Of a DNA stretch of 64,000 bases, positions 1 to 9,283 are shown in pieces; the first letter of the stretch is position 1; each line of letters begins with the position of its first letter. A model generated the notes under the pieces. The model was not told the DNA's origin, made no database searches, and worked only from the letters and a program-made list of their open reading frames with translations. The position numbers were made by a program, and so were the translations under genes. Origin of the DNA: Actinokineospora globicatena (lineage in GTDB: Bacteria; Actinomycetota; Actinomycetes; Mycobacteriales; Pseudonocardiaceae); the NCBI RefSeq assembly GCF_024171945.1, contig NZ_JAMTCR010000005.1, forward strand, positions 1-64,000, given 5' to 3'.

Positions 1-75
1 CTGGGTTGATAGGCTGGAGATGGAAGCCTCGTGAGGGGTGGAGTCGACCGGTACTAATAGGCCGAGGGCTTACAA
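1..75 (+). rRNA. rrl: 23S rRNA, 3' end (partial)
   Basis: The first ~75 bases match the conserved 3' terminus of bacterial 23S rRNA: GATAGGCTGGAGATGGAAGC followed by GACCGGTACTAATAGGCCGA. Only the tail is inside the window. The 5S gene follows after a spacer of about 115 bases, so this is the end of an rRNA operon read on the + strand. The exact 3' end is estimated. Confidence 0.93.
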
Positions 76-191
76 CAAAGAAGCTACGCATCCACTGTAC
101 GGTGTCTGAGACACCAACCACTCCATACCTGGGGTCGACCAGTATATGTCTGGGCGCCTGGTGTGGGTCGAGGTTGTGATTGTTTCATAGT

Positions 192-309
192 GTTTCGGCG
201 GTCATAGCGGTGGGGAAACGCCCGGTCCCATTCCGAACCCGGAAGCTAAGCCCACCTGCGCCGATGGTACTGCACTCGTGAGGGTGTGGGAGAGTAGGAC
301 GCCGCCGGA
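192..309 (+). rRNA. rrf: 5S rRNA
   Basis: The segment begins TTTCGGCGGTCATAGCGG, carries the conserved CCGAACCCGGAAGCTAAGCC core, and ends with a complementary GCCGCCGGA arm that closes helix I. Length of about 118 is normal for actinobacterial 5S. Ends are approximate to a few bases. Confidence 0.95.
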
Positions 310-321
310 CAATCATTCGGG

Positions 322-353
322 AAGCCCCCAGCACATCGTGCTGGGGGCTTTTC
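322..353 (+). terminator. rRNA operon terminator
   Basis: Perfect inverted repeat: AAGCCCCCAGCAC, loop ATC, then GTGCTGGGGGCTT, followed by a T-rich run. It sits 12 bases after 5S rRNA and is a typical intrinsic terminator. Confidence 0.9.
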
Positions 354-681
354 CGTTTTCCGGGGTTTGTGGGTGGGCTGGGTTGGCGGGTTGTCCACAA
401 ATGGCCCTGTCCGCTACCGACGCTACGGGCACCGTCCCCCCACACAAAACAAGTCCGCCCCATCGGGTCGGGGTCCTCGCCAGTCGTCGGTGGTGGGTGG
501 GGCTGGGCGTGGGGGCTTGGTGGGTCGCGGGCGGCAAGGCGGTCGGGCTTGGTGGAGTGCGGGGCTGCAAGGCGGTTGGGGTTGGTGGGGCGGGGAGCAA
601 CGTCGGTGGGGGAGTGGGGGTGGGGCACTCGTTCGGTGAAATGTGTCGCGGTGAGGGGGTGGGGGCGGTGACCATGGGGGG
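354..681. other. gene-free, G-rich interval after the rRNA operon
   Basis: I see no convincing gene here. Several open frames on both strands are low-complexity Pro/Arg/Gly translations of a G-rich strand. From about 480 onward the + strand is dominated by GGTGGG/GGGG runs, which continue into the next gene. The promoter of the acetyltransferase should lie here, but no clear -35/-10 pair is visible. Confidence 0.5.
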
Positions 682-1539
682 ATGAGCGTGGTCAGGTATG
701 GCGGGGTTGGGGAGTTCTGGGGTGTGGTGGAGCGGTGGTATGGCGCCGATCCGGTGCGGCACACCGTGGCTATGACGGTGTTGAGCAGGCTTCGGGCGGT
801 TGGGGTGGCGCCGGAGGGGATTCTGTTGGTGGGGGTGCACCGGGGTGGGGCGCTGGTGGGGGCGGTGTTTCAGTTAGGGGCTTGGCCGATGGCGTTGTCC
901 GGGTTGCCGGTTGATACGCATGATGAAGTGGTTGAGCACCTGGTCGCGCGGGGCGAGAGTGTTGGCAGGGTTCACGGGCCGCTGGAAGTCGTGGAGTCTT
1001 TTGTTGAGCGGTGGTCTAGGGCCGCTGGGACGACTGTGTCGAGATCGCGGTTCGAGCGGCTTTATCGGCTCGGGGGGTTGGTCGCGCCTGTGGTGTCGGG
1101 GCGCGCTCGGTTCGGGACGGCTGAGGACATCCCGCTCCTGGGGCGGTGGTGCGACGAGTTCAGCGATGAGGCCTTGGGCGTGGACGAGCGGATGCCCGAC
1201 GGGGCCGAGTTCGCGCGGGATGCGATTGACGGTGGGCGGGGTGCGCCGATCTGGGTCGACGGGATGCCCGTGGCGATGGCCATGGTGACCCCGCCGGTGG
1301 CGGGTATGTCTCGGATCGGGCCCGTCTACACCTCCAAGGACCACCGCGGGAACGGCTACGGCAGCGCGGTCACCGCGGCGGCCGCGGTCTGGGCGGCCGA
1401 GCAGGGCGCGCGGGACGTGCTGCTGTTCGCCGACCAGGGCAACCCGGTGGCGAACTCGATCTACCAGCGGATCGGGTTCCGGCCGGTGCTCGATGCCGTG
1501 GAGGCGGTGTTCGCCGGACCGAATACGCTCGGTGTGTGA
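682..1539 (+). CDS. GNAT family N-acetyltransferase
   Basis: Predicted acetyl-CoA-dependent N-acetyltransferase of 285 residues. The C-terminal half (about 125-275) is the GNAT fold: the acetyl-CoA pyrophosphate loop R-G-N-G-Y-G follows 'YTSKDH' at about residues 216-225, and a C-terminal 'NSIYQRIGF' strand/helix is typical of the family. The N-terminal ~120 residues resemble the extra domain of two-domain GNAT proteins. Substrate unknown. The ATG at 682 follows a G-rich stretch that may serve as ribosome binding site. The stop overlaps the start of the next gene (GTGTGA), suggesting co-translation with the amidotransferase. The first ~600 bases use G-ending codons far more than C-ending ones, unlike most of the window. 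Confidence 0.88.
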   Translation: MSVVRYGGVGEFWGVVERWYGADPVRHTVAMTVLSRLRAVGVAPEGILLVGVHRGGALVGAVFQLGAWPMALSGLPVDTHDEVVEHLVARGESVGRVHGPLEVVESFVERWSRAAGTTVSRSRFERLYRLGGLVAPVVSGRARFGTAEDIPLLGRWCDEFSDEALGVDERMPDGAEFARDAIDGGRGAPIWVDGMPVAMAMVTPPVAGMSRIGPVYTSKDHRGNGYGSAVTAAAAVWAAEQGARDVLLFADQGNPVANSIYQRIGFRPVLDAVEAVFAGPNTLGV

Positions 1540-2285
1540 CGTCAGTACGCGTTCTCCTCGTGCAGCTCGATGACACCGACCCGCCGGGCAGGCTCGCCGA
1601 GTGGCTGGCCGACGCGGGTGCCGAGATCGAGCTCGTCCAGCCCTACCGGGAACCGCTGCCCGAAGGCGATTACACCGCCGTCGTGTGCCTGGGTGGGCCG
1701 ATGGGTGCGAACGACGTCATCGACCACCCCTGGCTGGTCGACGTGCGCAAGCTGCTCGCGACCTGCGTGACGAAGCGGACCCCGGTGCTCGCGGTGTGCC
1801 TCGGCGCGCAGCTGCTGGCTGTCGCGACCGGGGGTGTCGTCGAGGTCGGGGCGAACGGGCCGGAGGTCGGCGGGGGGCTCGTCGCCAAGCGCGACCTGGG
1901 TGCCGCGGACCCGCTGTTCGCCGACCTGCCGATGATGCCGGACGTGGTCCAGTTCCACCACGACACCGTCACCCGGCTCCCGGTCGACGCGGCCCTGCTC
2001 GCCGCCGCGACCCGCTACCCGAACCAGGCGTTCCGGGTCGGGCCGGTCGCTTACGGCATCCAGTTCCACATCGAGACCACCCCCGAGATGGTCCTCGCCT
2101 GGGCGCGGGCCAACCCGGAGAGCGCCGCGTGGGCCAAGCCGGGGGAGTTCGAACCCGAGCGGCTCGCCGAGCTGCACGCCGACGTCGAGGAGGTCTGGCA
2201 GCCGTTCGTCGAGCGGTTCGTGCGTCTCGCGAAGGGCGAGCTGGCGCCGGTCTCCGCGACCCGACCGACGCTGCCGCTGATCTGA
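1536..2285 (+). CDS. class I glutamine amidotransferase (GMP synthase-like GATase)
   Basis: Stand-alone class I glutamine amidotransferase domain, 249 residues, predicted to hydrolyse glutamine to ammonia for an unknown acceptor or to act on a gamma-glutamyl substrate. The catalytic triad is visible: nucleophile Cys88 in 'AVCLGAQ', and His178 and Glu180 in 'QFHIETT'. The oxyanion-side 'LGGPMGAND' motif is near residue 52. No synthase domain is attached. The GTG start overlaps the stop of the acetyltransferase, and glnE begins 4 bases after its stop, so the three genes look like one operon. Its position just before glnE fits a role in glutamine metabolism, but that is inference. Confidence 0.88.
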   Translation: MTSVRVLLVQLDDTDPPGRLAEWLADAGAEIELVQPYREPLPEGDYTAVVCLGGPMGANDVIDHPWLVDVRKLLATCVTKRTPVLAVCLGAQLLAVATGGVVEVGANGPEVGGGLVAKRDLGAADPLFADLPMMPDVVQFHHDTVTRLPVDAALLAAATRYPNQAFRVGPVAYGIQFHIETTPEMVLAWARANPESAAWAKPGEFEPERLAELHADVEEVWQPFVERFVRLAKGELAPVSATRPTLPLI

Positions 2286-2289
2286 CGCC

Positions 2290-5262
2290 ATGGCCGACTC
2301 CGCGCGCTCCATCTCCTCCGCCGCCCGCTTCGGCCTGACCGACCCGCGCGCCGAGCAGGACCTGCGGGCCGCCGGGCTCTGGGGCGACGCCGGTCCCCAG
2401 CGCGAGGTCATCCTCAGCGCGCTGTCCCGCAGTCCCGACCCGGACCTGGCGTTGCGCGGTCTCGACCGGGTCCGCGAGGCGGACGAGGGCAACTGGCTGG
2501 AACTGCGCGCGGAATTGGAGTCCGACCGCAGGTTGCGCGCGCGGCTCATCGCCGTGCTGGGTTCTTCCACCGCGTTCGCCGACTACCTCGCGGCCCACCC
2601 GGATCAATGGCGCAGGCTCGATGGTGGCGGTACCGCGGTAGAGGACTACACCTCGGCCCTCTATGCCGCTGTGGAAGCAACCGGAGATACGCCTACCGCC
2701 GCGGTACGGGGCCACGACGCCGTGCGCGTGCTCAAGTCCGCTTACCGTGGTCTCCTCATGGAGGTCGCCGCTGACGACCTGGGCTACCTCGTTGACTCGA
2801 CGCTGCCGCATCCCGACTACGACCACGTCGCCCGGCAGCTCAGTGAACTGGCCGAGGCCGCGCTCCGGGCCGCCCTCGCCGTCGCCTGGGCCGAGACCGG
2901 CGGGCAGGGCACCGCCCGGCTCGCGGTCATCGCCATGGGCAAGTGCGGTGGCGGCGAGCTGAACTACGTCAGCGACGTCGACGTCGTGTTCGTCGGCGAG
3001 GACGACACCGCCGTGGCGACCAGGGTGGCCAGCGCCATGATGCGGGTCGCCACCGAGGCCTGCTTCGAGGTCGACGCCGGGCTGCGCCCCGAGGGCCGCA
3101 ACGGCGCGCTGGTGCGCACCCTCGACGGCCACAGCGCCTACTACAAGCGCTGGGCCAAGACCTGGGAGTTCCAGGCGCTGCTCAAGGCCAGGCCGGTCGC
3201 CGGGGACGCCGAGCTCGGGCAGGCCTACCTCGACGTGGTCACCCCCATGGTGTGGACGGCGGCGGACCGGGAGAACTTCGTCCCCGAGGTGCAGGCGATG
3301 CGCAGGCGGGTCGAGGACCACGTGCCAGCCGAACTCGTGCACCGCGAGCTCAAGCTCGGCCGCGGCGGCCTGCGCGACGTCGAGTTCGCCGTGCAGCTGC
3401 TGCAACTGGTGCACGGCCGCACCGACGAGCTGCTCCGCCTCGGGTCCACAGTGGACGCGCTGGCCGCGCTCGGCGCGGGTGGGTTCGTCGGCCGCACCGA
3501 CGCCGCGGAACTGGCCGACTCGTACCGCTTCCTGCGCACCCTCGAACACCGCCTGCAGTTGCAACGGCTGCGCCGCACCCACCTGTTCCCCGCCGACAGC
3601 GAGACCGACGAGCTGCGCTGGCTCGCCCGCGCCAGCGGCATCGGACCCGAGCGCGGCCGCAACGCCGCCCAGGTGCTGCTCGCCGACTTCCGCAGGCACA
3701 CCAACCGCATCCGGCGGCTGCACGAGAAGCTGTTCTACCGACCGCTGCTCGACGCCGTCGCCCGCGTCCCGACCGAGCAGTTGCGGCTGACCACCAACGA
3801 GGCCCACGCCCGGCTCGCCGCGCTCGGCTACAGCTCACCGCAGGGCGCGCTGCAGCACATCAAGGCGCTCACCGAGGGCGTCTCGCGGCGCGCGGCGATC
3901 CAGACCGCGATCCTGCCCGTGCTGCTCGACCTCCTCGGCTCCACGCCGGACCCCGACGGCGGGCTCTTGGCCTACCGCAAGGTGTCCGAGGCTCTGTCGT
4001 CCACGCCGTGGTACCTGCGCGTGCTGCGCGACGAGGGTGCTGTCGCCGAACGGTTGGCGACGCTGCTCGGGACGTCCAAGCTCGTGCCGGACCTGGTGGT
4101 GCGCGCCCCGGAGGTGCTGCGGCTGCTCGCGGAGCCCAAGGAGTTGGCGCTGCGCTCGTCCACGGAGGTCGCGGAGGCGTTGCGGGCCGCTGTGAAGCGG
4201 CACGGGTACCTCGGCAATGCCGTCGCCGCCGCGCGATCGCTGCGCAGGCACGAACTCCTGCGGATCGCGTGCGCCGACCTCCTCGGGTTCACCGACGTGC
4301 TGTCGGTGTGCTCGGCGTTGTCGAGCGTGTGGAGCGCGGTGTTGCAGGCCTCGCTCGACGCCGTCGACCGGGCCGAGGCGGCCGCGGCGGGCGGGCACCT
4401 GGCGACCATCTCGGTCATCGCCATGGGCAGGCTCGGCGGCAGCGAACTCGGCTACGGCTCCGACGCCGACGTCATGTTCGTGTGCGAGCCCGCGCCGGGG
4501 GTCGAGGACAGCGACGCCCTGAAGTACGCCGGCCGCGTCGCGCAGACCGTGCGCAAGCTGCTCGGGTCGCCGACGCAGGACCCGCCGCTGCAAGTGGACG
4601 TCGACCTGCGCCCCGAGGGCCGGCAGGGACCGATCGTGCGCACGCTGGAGTCCTACCGCGCGTACTACGCCCAATGGGGTGAGATCTGGGAGGCGCAAGC
4701 ACTTCTGCGGGCGCACCCGGTCGCCGGTGACCCGGATCTGGGCGCCCGGTTCATCCAGGTGATCGACCCCATCCGGTACCCCGCAGGCGGCCTGGATCCC
4801 GCGCAGGTCAGGGAGATCCGCCGGATCAAGGCCAGGGTGGACACCGAACGCCTCCCGCGCGGCGCGGACCCCGCCACCCACACCAAACTCGGCCGCGGCG
4901 GCCTCGCCGACGTCGAGTGGACCGTGCAACTGCTGCAACTGCGCCACGCCCACACCGACCCCGCGCTGCGCACCACGTCCACAATGGACGGCCTGACCGC
5001 CGCGACCGCGTCCGGCCTGCTCACCCCCGACGACGCCGGTGCGCTGCGCGAGGCCTGGCTGCTGGCCACCCAGGTCCGCAACGCCGCCACCCTGGTGCGC
5101 GGCAAGCAAACCGACCAGCTCCCCACCCACGGCCGTGAACTGGCTGCTGTGGCCGCCGCCATGGGCACACCCCTCACCGAGGACCCCGGCAAGTTCCTGG
5201 ACGACTACCGCCGCACCACCCGCCACGCCCGCGCCGTCGTGGAGCACGTCTTCTACGACTGA
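2290..5262 (+). CDS. glnE: bifunctional glutamine synthetase adenylyltransferase/deadenylyltransferase
   Basis: GlnE adds AMP to, and removes it from, the regulatory tyrosine of type I glutamine synthetase, so it sets GS activity to nitrogen supply. The 990-residue length matches the family. Two nucleotidyltransferase domains are visible, each with the G-G-x-E-L-x-Y-x-S-D-x-D signature: 'SDVDVVFV' near residue 228 (deadenylylase half) and 'SDADVMFV' near residue 723 (adenylylase half). Each is followed by a helical domain containing 'KLGRGGLRDVEF' or 'KLGRGGLADVEW'. Start is the ATG 4 bases after the amidotransferase stop. Its target, glnA, lies 2.5 kb away on the other strand. A patch at about 2620-2760 uses noticeably less biased codons. 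Confidence 0.97.
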   Translation: MADSARSISSAARFGLTDPRAEQDLRAAGLWGDAGPQREVILSALSRSPDPDLALRGLDRVREADEGNWLELRAELESDRRLRARLIAVLGSSTAFADYLAAHPDQWRRLDGGGTAVEDYTSALYAAVEATGDTPTAAVRGHDAVRVLKSAYRGLLMEVAADDLGYLVDSTLPHPDYDHVARQLSELAEAALRAALAVAWAETGGQGTARLAVIAMGKCGGGELNYVSDVDVVFVGEDDTAVATRVASAMMRVATEACFEVDAGLRPEGRNGALVRTLDGHSAYYKRWAKTWEFQALLKARPVAGDAELGQAYLDVVTPMVWTAADRENFVPEVQAMRRRVEDHVPAELVHRELKLGRGGLRDVEFAVQLLQLVHGRTDELLRLGSTVDALAALGAGGFVGRTDAAELADSYRFLRTLEHRLQLQRLRRTHLFPADSETDELRWLARASGIGPERGRNAAQVLLADFRRHTNRIRRLHEKLFYRPLLDAVARVPTEQLRLTTNEAHARLAALGYSSPQGALQHIKALTEGVSRRAAIQTAILPVLLDLLGSTPDPDGGLLAYRKVSEALSSTPWYLRVLRDEGAVAERLATLLGTSKLVPDLVVRAPEVLRLLAEPKELALRSSTEVAEALRAAVKRHGYLGNAVAAARSLRRHELLRIACADLLGFTDVLSVCSALSSVWSAVLQASLDAVDRAEAAAAGGHLATISVIAMGRLGGSELGYGSDADVMFVCEPAPGVEDSDALKYAGRVAQTVRKLLGSPTQDPPLQVDVDLRPEGRQGPIVRTLESYRAYYAQWGEIWEAQALLRAHPVAGDPDLGARFIQVIDPIRYPAGGLDPAQVREIRRIKARVDTERLPRGADPATHTKLGRGGLADVEWTVQLLQLRHAHTDPALRTTSTMDGLTAATASGLLTPDDAGALREAWLLATQVRNAATLVRGKQTDQLPTHGRELAAVAAAMGTPLTEDPGKFLDDYRRTTRHARAVVEHVFYD

Positions 5263-5690
5263 TCCCGTGTTGTGCGGCTTCGGCCAAGGTCGCGTCCCGC
5301 GGTTCGTGCGCCTCTACAGGGCCGCGTTCCACGGTCCGTCCAGCCCGCGTCCTCGAGCTGATCCCGGCCCGGCGCACCCGCGACCGCTCCGGCCGCCCTG
5401 GTGACTCGGCGGGTAGTGACCGCTCGGCCACCAGCCCGCCCAGTCGGACCGCCGTCGCGCCCGCCGCCGACCAAGATCAACTCTGCTCCCGGGGCCCACC
5501 CTCCCAGGGGCCGGGGGCCCATCTCTGAAACTATCGAATCGGGCGCGTTGTCAATAGGGGCGCGGGCGGCCTGTGGATGGTTCGCTGCCTTGTGGACAAG
5601 GGGTTCGGCGGCCCGCGACCAGGGCCGGTGGTGTTGAGGTGGTGGTCACGGGCGGCTGCGATCCGCAGGGACCGCGCCTAGGCTCCGCGC
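5263..5690. other. intergenic region downstream of glnE
   Basis: About 430 bases without a supportable gene; the open frames are low-complexity. A GC-rich stretch at 5487-5516 (CCGGGGCCCACCC / AGGGGCCGGGGGCCC) can fold imperfectly and may terminate glnE transcription. The promoter of the thioesterase gene should be in the last ~150 bases. I see no decisive -35/-10 pair. Confidence 0.4.
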
Positions 5691-6104
5691 ATGACCTGGA
5701 GTACGCGGATCGTCGTGCGCAGCTACGAGTTGGACGCGCTCGGACACCTCAACCACGCCGTCTACCACCAGTACGCCGAGGTCGCCCGGGTCGAGGGATT
5801 CGCCGCCGCCGGGTGCGCGTGGGACGGGTTGATCAAGGCGGGCACCGCGCCTGTGCTCCTGCAGTCCACCATCAACTTCCGGCGGGAACTGCGCGCGGGT
5901 GACGCCGTCGACGTGGACCTGGTGGTCAAGTTCGGCGCGGGCAAGACCTTCGCGGCCGATTCGACCATCACCAAGCTCGACGGCACGGTCTCGGCGGAGA
6001 TCACCTGTGTGCTCGGCCTGATGGACCTCGGCGCGCGCAAGCTGGTCGCCGACCCCCAGGCCGTGCTCGCTCAGCGCGGCCTGGACGTCGGCGTCCTCGA
6101 CTAG
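5691..6104 (+). CDS. acyl-CoA thioesterase, 4HBT hotdog family
   Basis: Predicted cytoplasmic acyl-CoA thioesterase with a single hotdog domain, 137 residues. The 4HBT active-site segment is clear at the N-terminus: Asp15 in 'LDALGHLNHAVYHQYAEVAR', matching the family pattern D-x-x-G-H-x-N-x-x-x-Y. The helix after it carries E-x-A-R as expected. Substrate chain length cannot be read from the sequence. It reads toward the P-loop gene on the other strand, and the two share the 4 bases CTAG as reciprocal stop codons. Confidence 0.9.
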   Translation: MTWSTRIVVRSYELDALGHLNHAVYHQYAEVARVEGFAAAGCAWDGLIKAGTAPVLLQSTINFRRELRAGDAVDVDLVVKFGAGKTFAADSTITKLDGTVSAEITCVLGLMDLGARKLVADPQAVLAQRGLDVGVLD

Positions 6105-7195
6105 GCCAGCACCTCGTCGACCCCGTGGTCGACCAGCTGCGCTTCCGCCGACTCGGCCACCGCGCGGCGCAGCAGCTCACCGGCGAGGGCGGGGGACTGC
6201 AGGTCGAGCGGGCCGTACACCGGCACGTCCAGCCCGGCCTGGGCCTCGCGCACGGCCAGCGGCGACGCGGTGAGGAGACCGCTGACCGCCAGCACCGGGT
6301 GGTTGCCCGCGCGCAGCCGCTGCACCCCGTAGAGGGCGCCGGACGAGTCGGCCGCGGCGAACAGCACGCCGCTGGTGATCTTGCGGATCTCTGGGCGGTC
6401 GAGCAGTTGCGCGGTCTCCGGCTGCAGCAGGCCGTCGGCGATCTCCAGCACGATCGCGTCCACGCCGCGGGCCATCAGGTGGCCGTGCAGAAGCAGGGAA
6501 CTGGTCACCAACCGTTCCAACGGGATCCGGAAGGTGGTGGCCATGCCCGCGTCGGTGAAGTCCAACGCGGCGACCGCGCCGGAGTCGCGGAACAGCCACG
6601 GGTCGCCGCCCGCCGCGGTGCCGGTCAGCTTCGCCGCGCCGACCCGCAGGCCGGACCGGGACAGACCGTGCACAAGAGACGCGCAGGTGGTGGTCTTGCC
6701 CGAGTTCATCGACGTGCCGACCACGACGAACGTCGGCGGTTTGCGCAGCGCGGCCAGCGGGGCGCCCAGCGCCAGGTCGGACACGTTGATGACGTGCCCG
6801 GCGTGGTCGCCGACCAGCCCGAGCGGGCGCACCGTGGTCGGCGCGCTCACCGCGGCGTTGCGGCTGCGGACCTTGCCCAGCACGCCACCGGCCGCGACCA
6901 GGTCGCAGGCGCCGAGGTCGTCGGGCAGTTCCGCCTCGAAGTGGTCGGGGGCGTAGCGCGCGCCGTAGGCGACCAGGATCTCGTCGCCGACGTACAGCTT
7001 CGCCTTGCGGCCGTCGGTCAGCTCCAGCACCTGGTGGTACCCGACCTTGGTGACCTCGGCGAGCACCAGGTCCCCGTGCCGGGGCTGGTGATCGCTGTGG
7101 TGGACGAGGCTCAGGCTGGCGCAGCGATCGAGGTTGCGCACGGAGTAAGCCGTTTTGAGGCGTTCGACGCGCGCGGCATCAAGGGGTGCGAACAT
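6101..7195 (-). CDS. P-loop NTPase of unknown function (MobB/DUF1611-like)
   Basis: Protein of 364 residues with a Walker A loop 'GTSMNSGKTTT' near residue 160, followed by 'GLRVGAAKLTGTAAG' and later 'VLEIADGLLQPET', the arrangement seen in MobB, dethiobiotin-synthetase-like and DUF1611 P-loop proteins. The N-terminal ~130 residues contain no motif I recognise. I chose ATG 7195 because GAGGA lies 8 bases upstream; an open frame continues to 7396 but its extra 67 residues look non-coding. Function and substrate are unknown. It ends on the thioesterase with a 4-base CTAG overlap. Confidence 0.7.
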   Translation of the reverse strand: MFAPLDAARVERLKTAYSVRNLDRCASLSLVHHSDHQPRHGDLVLAEVTKVGYHQVLELTDGRKAKLYVGDEILVAYGARYAPDHFEAELPDDLGACDLVAAGGVLGKVRSRNAAVSAPTTVRPLGLVGDHAGHVINVSDLALGAPLAALRKPPTFVVVGTSMNSGKTTTCASLVHGLSRSGLRVGAAKLTGTAAGGDPWLFRDSGAVAALDFTDAGMATTFRIPLERLVTSSLLLHGHLMARGVDAIVLEIADGLLQPETAQLLDRPEIRKITSGVLFAAADSSGALYGVQRLRAGNHPVLAVSGLLTASPLAVREAQAGLDVPVYGPLDLQSPALAGELLRRAVAESAEAQLVDHGVDEVLA

Positions 7196-7377
7196 GGCTG
7201 GGTCCTCGTCGATAGCGGGGAAGCGTCCGAACGAGACGTGACCGGACGTGTGCGCGGGAGCGTAAAGCCTCCCGAGTCGACAAGGGAATCCCGTACCAGG
7301 TCTCGATTCGGGAAACAGTTCTGTAACCCAGCTAACAGCGCTGGTGGAACCGGATGCTCTACCTGATCGGGTGGATT

Positions 7378-7602
7378 TCAGGCGGGGCCAGGCCATGCCG
7401 GGCGGACCCGCAAGGCCACTCGACCGGCCTGCACACCCGCCACTCCGGCCACGACCGCCCTCGGGTCGACCGCGGCGCGCAACGCCGACGCGGTATCCGC
7501 GCCCGCGCCGTTTGGCTCATCCGCGCCGAGCAGGGCTTCTTCGTCGAACACGGTGACGGTGACCTCGGTGGTGACGACGAACTGGCGTCCGGTGCTGGTC
7601 AT
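7378..7602 (-). CDS. small conserved-looking hypothetical protein
   Basis: A 74-residue frame beginning MTSTGRQFVVTTEVTVTVFD. Codon third positions are strongly G/C, as in real genes here. The composition is balanced: an amphipathic beta-rich start, an acidic middle and a C-terminal 'VALRVRPAWPGP'. ATG at 7602 follows 'TTGAGGC', a weak ribosome site. I do not recognise a family. It lies between glnA and the P-loop gene, on the same strand as both, and downstream of the glnA terminator hairpin, so it probably has its own promoter or depends on read-through. Confidence 0.5.
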   Translation of the reverse strand: MTSTGRQFVVTTEVTVTVFDEEALLGADEPNGAGADTASALRAAVDPRAVVAGVAGVQAGRVALRVRPAWPGPA

Positions 7603-7707
7603 GCCTCAAGCCTGCCCAGCCCGGCGGCCCGGCACATCGGGACCGGACCCGGGTTCGATCTCAGGGTCTTCCCCTCCGGGACGCCCACCGGTGCCCCGGG
7701 AACGCCG

Positions 7708-7739
7708 AACGGCCGAGGGGCTGCTCGCCCCTCGGCCGT
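7708..7739 (-). terminator. glnA terminator hairpin
   Basis: ACGGCCGAGGGG, a loop of about 6 bases, then CCCCTCGGCCGT forms a perfect 12-bp stem 24 bases past the glnA stop codon. There is no long U-tract, which is common for terminators in very GC-rich genomes. Confidence 0.75.
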
Positions 7740-7762
7740 CGGTCCTCGCCCCGGTTACCGGG

Positions 7763-9187
7763 TCACACGTCGTAGTAGAGCCCGAACTCGTAGGGGTGCG
7801 GGCGCAGGCGCAGCGGGTCGATCTCGTGCTCGCGCTTGAACGCCACCCAGGTCTCGATCACGTCGGGGGTGAACACGCCGCCCTCGAGCAGGTAGTCGTG
7901 GTCGGCCTCCAGCGCGGTGAGCACCTCGCCGAGCGACGCCGGGACCTGCGCGACCTCGCGGGCCTCCTCCGGGGGCAGCTCGTAGAGGTCCTTGTCGATC
8001 GGGGCGGGCGGCTCGATCTTGTTCTTCACGCCGTCGAGACCGGCCATCACGATCGCGGCGAAGGCCAGGTACGGGTTGCCGGAGGAGTCCGGGCAGCGGA
8101 ACTCGACGCGCTTGGCCTTGGCGTTGTTGCCGGTGATCGGGATGCGCACGCAGGCCGAGCGGTTGCGCTGCGAGTAGACCAGGCTCACCGGGGCCTCGTA
8201 GCCGGGCACCAGGCGGTGGTAGGAGTTCACCGTCGGGTTGGTGAACGCCAGCAGCGACGGGGCGTGCGCGAGCAGGCCGCCGATGTAGTGCCGGGCGGTG
8301 TCGGACAGGCCCGCGTAGCCGGACTCGTCGTGGAACAGCGGCATGCCGTCCTTCCACAGCGACGAGTGCACGTGCATGCCGGAGCCGTTGTCACCGAAGA
8401 GCGGCTTGGGCATGAACGTGGCCGACTTGTCCGCCGCCCACGCGGTGTTCTTGATGATGTACTTGAACAGCTGCAGGTCGTCGGCGGCGTGCAGCAGCGT
8501 GTTGAACCGGTAGTTGATCTCGGTCTGGCCGCCGGTGCCGACCTCGTGGTGCGCCCGCTCCACCTGGAAGCCCGCGCCCTGCATCTTGAGCACCATCTGG
8601 TCGCGCAGGTCGGCGAAGTGGTCGACCGGCGGGACCGGGAAGTAGCCGCCCTTGAACCGGGTCTTGTAGCCCTTGTTGTTGCCGTCCTCGAGCGCGCCGG
8701 TGTTCCACCAGCCCTCCACCGAGTCGATCTCGTGGAACGAGCCGTTCTCGGTGTAGTCGAAGCGGATCGAGTCGAAGATGTAGAACTCCGCCTCGGGGCC
8801 GAAGTACGCGGTGTCGGCGAAACCGGACTCCGCGATGTACTGCTCGGCCTTGCGGGCGATGTTGCGCGGGTCGCGGCTGTAGGCCTCGCGGGTGAACGGG
8901 TCGTGCACGAAGAAGTTCAGGATCAGCGTCTTCTCGATCCGGAACGGGTCCAGGCGCGCGGTGTAGGGGTCGGGCAGCAGCAGCATGTCGGACTCGTGGA
9001 TCGACTGGAACCCGCGCACCGAGGACCCGTCGAAGGCCAAGCCCTCGTTGAAGGCGTCCTCGTCGAACGCGCTCGCGGGCAGGGTGAAGTGCTGCATCAC
9101 GCCCGGCAGGTCGCAGAACCGGACATCGACGAACTTCACGTCCTCGTCGGCGATGAAGCGCAAGACCTCGTCGGAAGAGTTGAACAC
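7763..9187 (-). CDS. glnA: glutamine synthetase, type I
   Basis: Condenses glutamate and ammonia to glutamine with ATP; forms a cytoplasmic dodecamer. The 474-residue sequence follows mycobacterial GlnA1 closely: '[19 protein letters not shown]' near the N-terminus, '[11 protein letters not shown]' metal ligands, '[15 protein letters not shown]', and 'NRSACVRIP'. The adenylylation loop '[10 protein letters not shown]' near residue 400 keeps its Tyr, so GlnE can regulate it. I chose GTG 9187, with AAGGAG 9 bases upstream. This gives the usual N-terminus [19 protein letters not shown]; an open frame runs on to 9241. A double GlnR site lies about 100-135 bases upstream and a strong hairpin follows the gene. 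Confidence 0.97.
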   Translation of the reverse strand: MFNSSDEVLRFIADEDVKFVDVRFCDLPGVMQHFTLPASAFDEDAFNEGLAFDGSSVRGFQSIHESDMLLLPDPYTARLDPFRIEKTLILNFFVHDPFTREAYSRDPRNIARKAEQYIAESGFADTAYFGPEAEFYIFDSIRFDYTENGSFHEIDSVEGWWNTGALEDGNNKGYKTRFKGGYFPVPPVDHFADLRDQMVLKMQGAGFQVERAHHEVGTGGQTEINYRFNTLLHAADDLQLFKYIIKNTAWAADKSATFMPKPLFGDNGSGMHVHSSLWKDGMPLFHDESGYAGLSDTARHYIGGLLAHAPSLLAFTNPTVNSYHRLVPGYEAPVSLVYSQRNRSACVRIPITGNNAKAKRVEFRCPDSSGNPYLAFAAIVMAGLDGVKNKIEPPAPIDKDLYELPPEEAREVAQVPASLGEVLTALEADHDYLLEGGVFTPDVIETWVAFKREHEIDPLRLRPHPYEFGLYYDV

Positions 9188-9283
9188 GCTGGTTTGCTCC
9201 TTCGTCTCCTTCACGGGACCAGACCGGCCCGCCGCGCTCACGGCGTTGCCGTACCCGCTCGGTGATGACGCTATGAGTGCGGT

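Noticed and set aside
185..840. Several long open frames on both strands over the rRNA end and the G-rich interval
   Set aside because: They overlap 5S rRNA or translate into low-complexity Pro/His/Arg or Gly/Trp runs; they are by-products of extreme GC content and skew.
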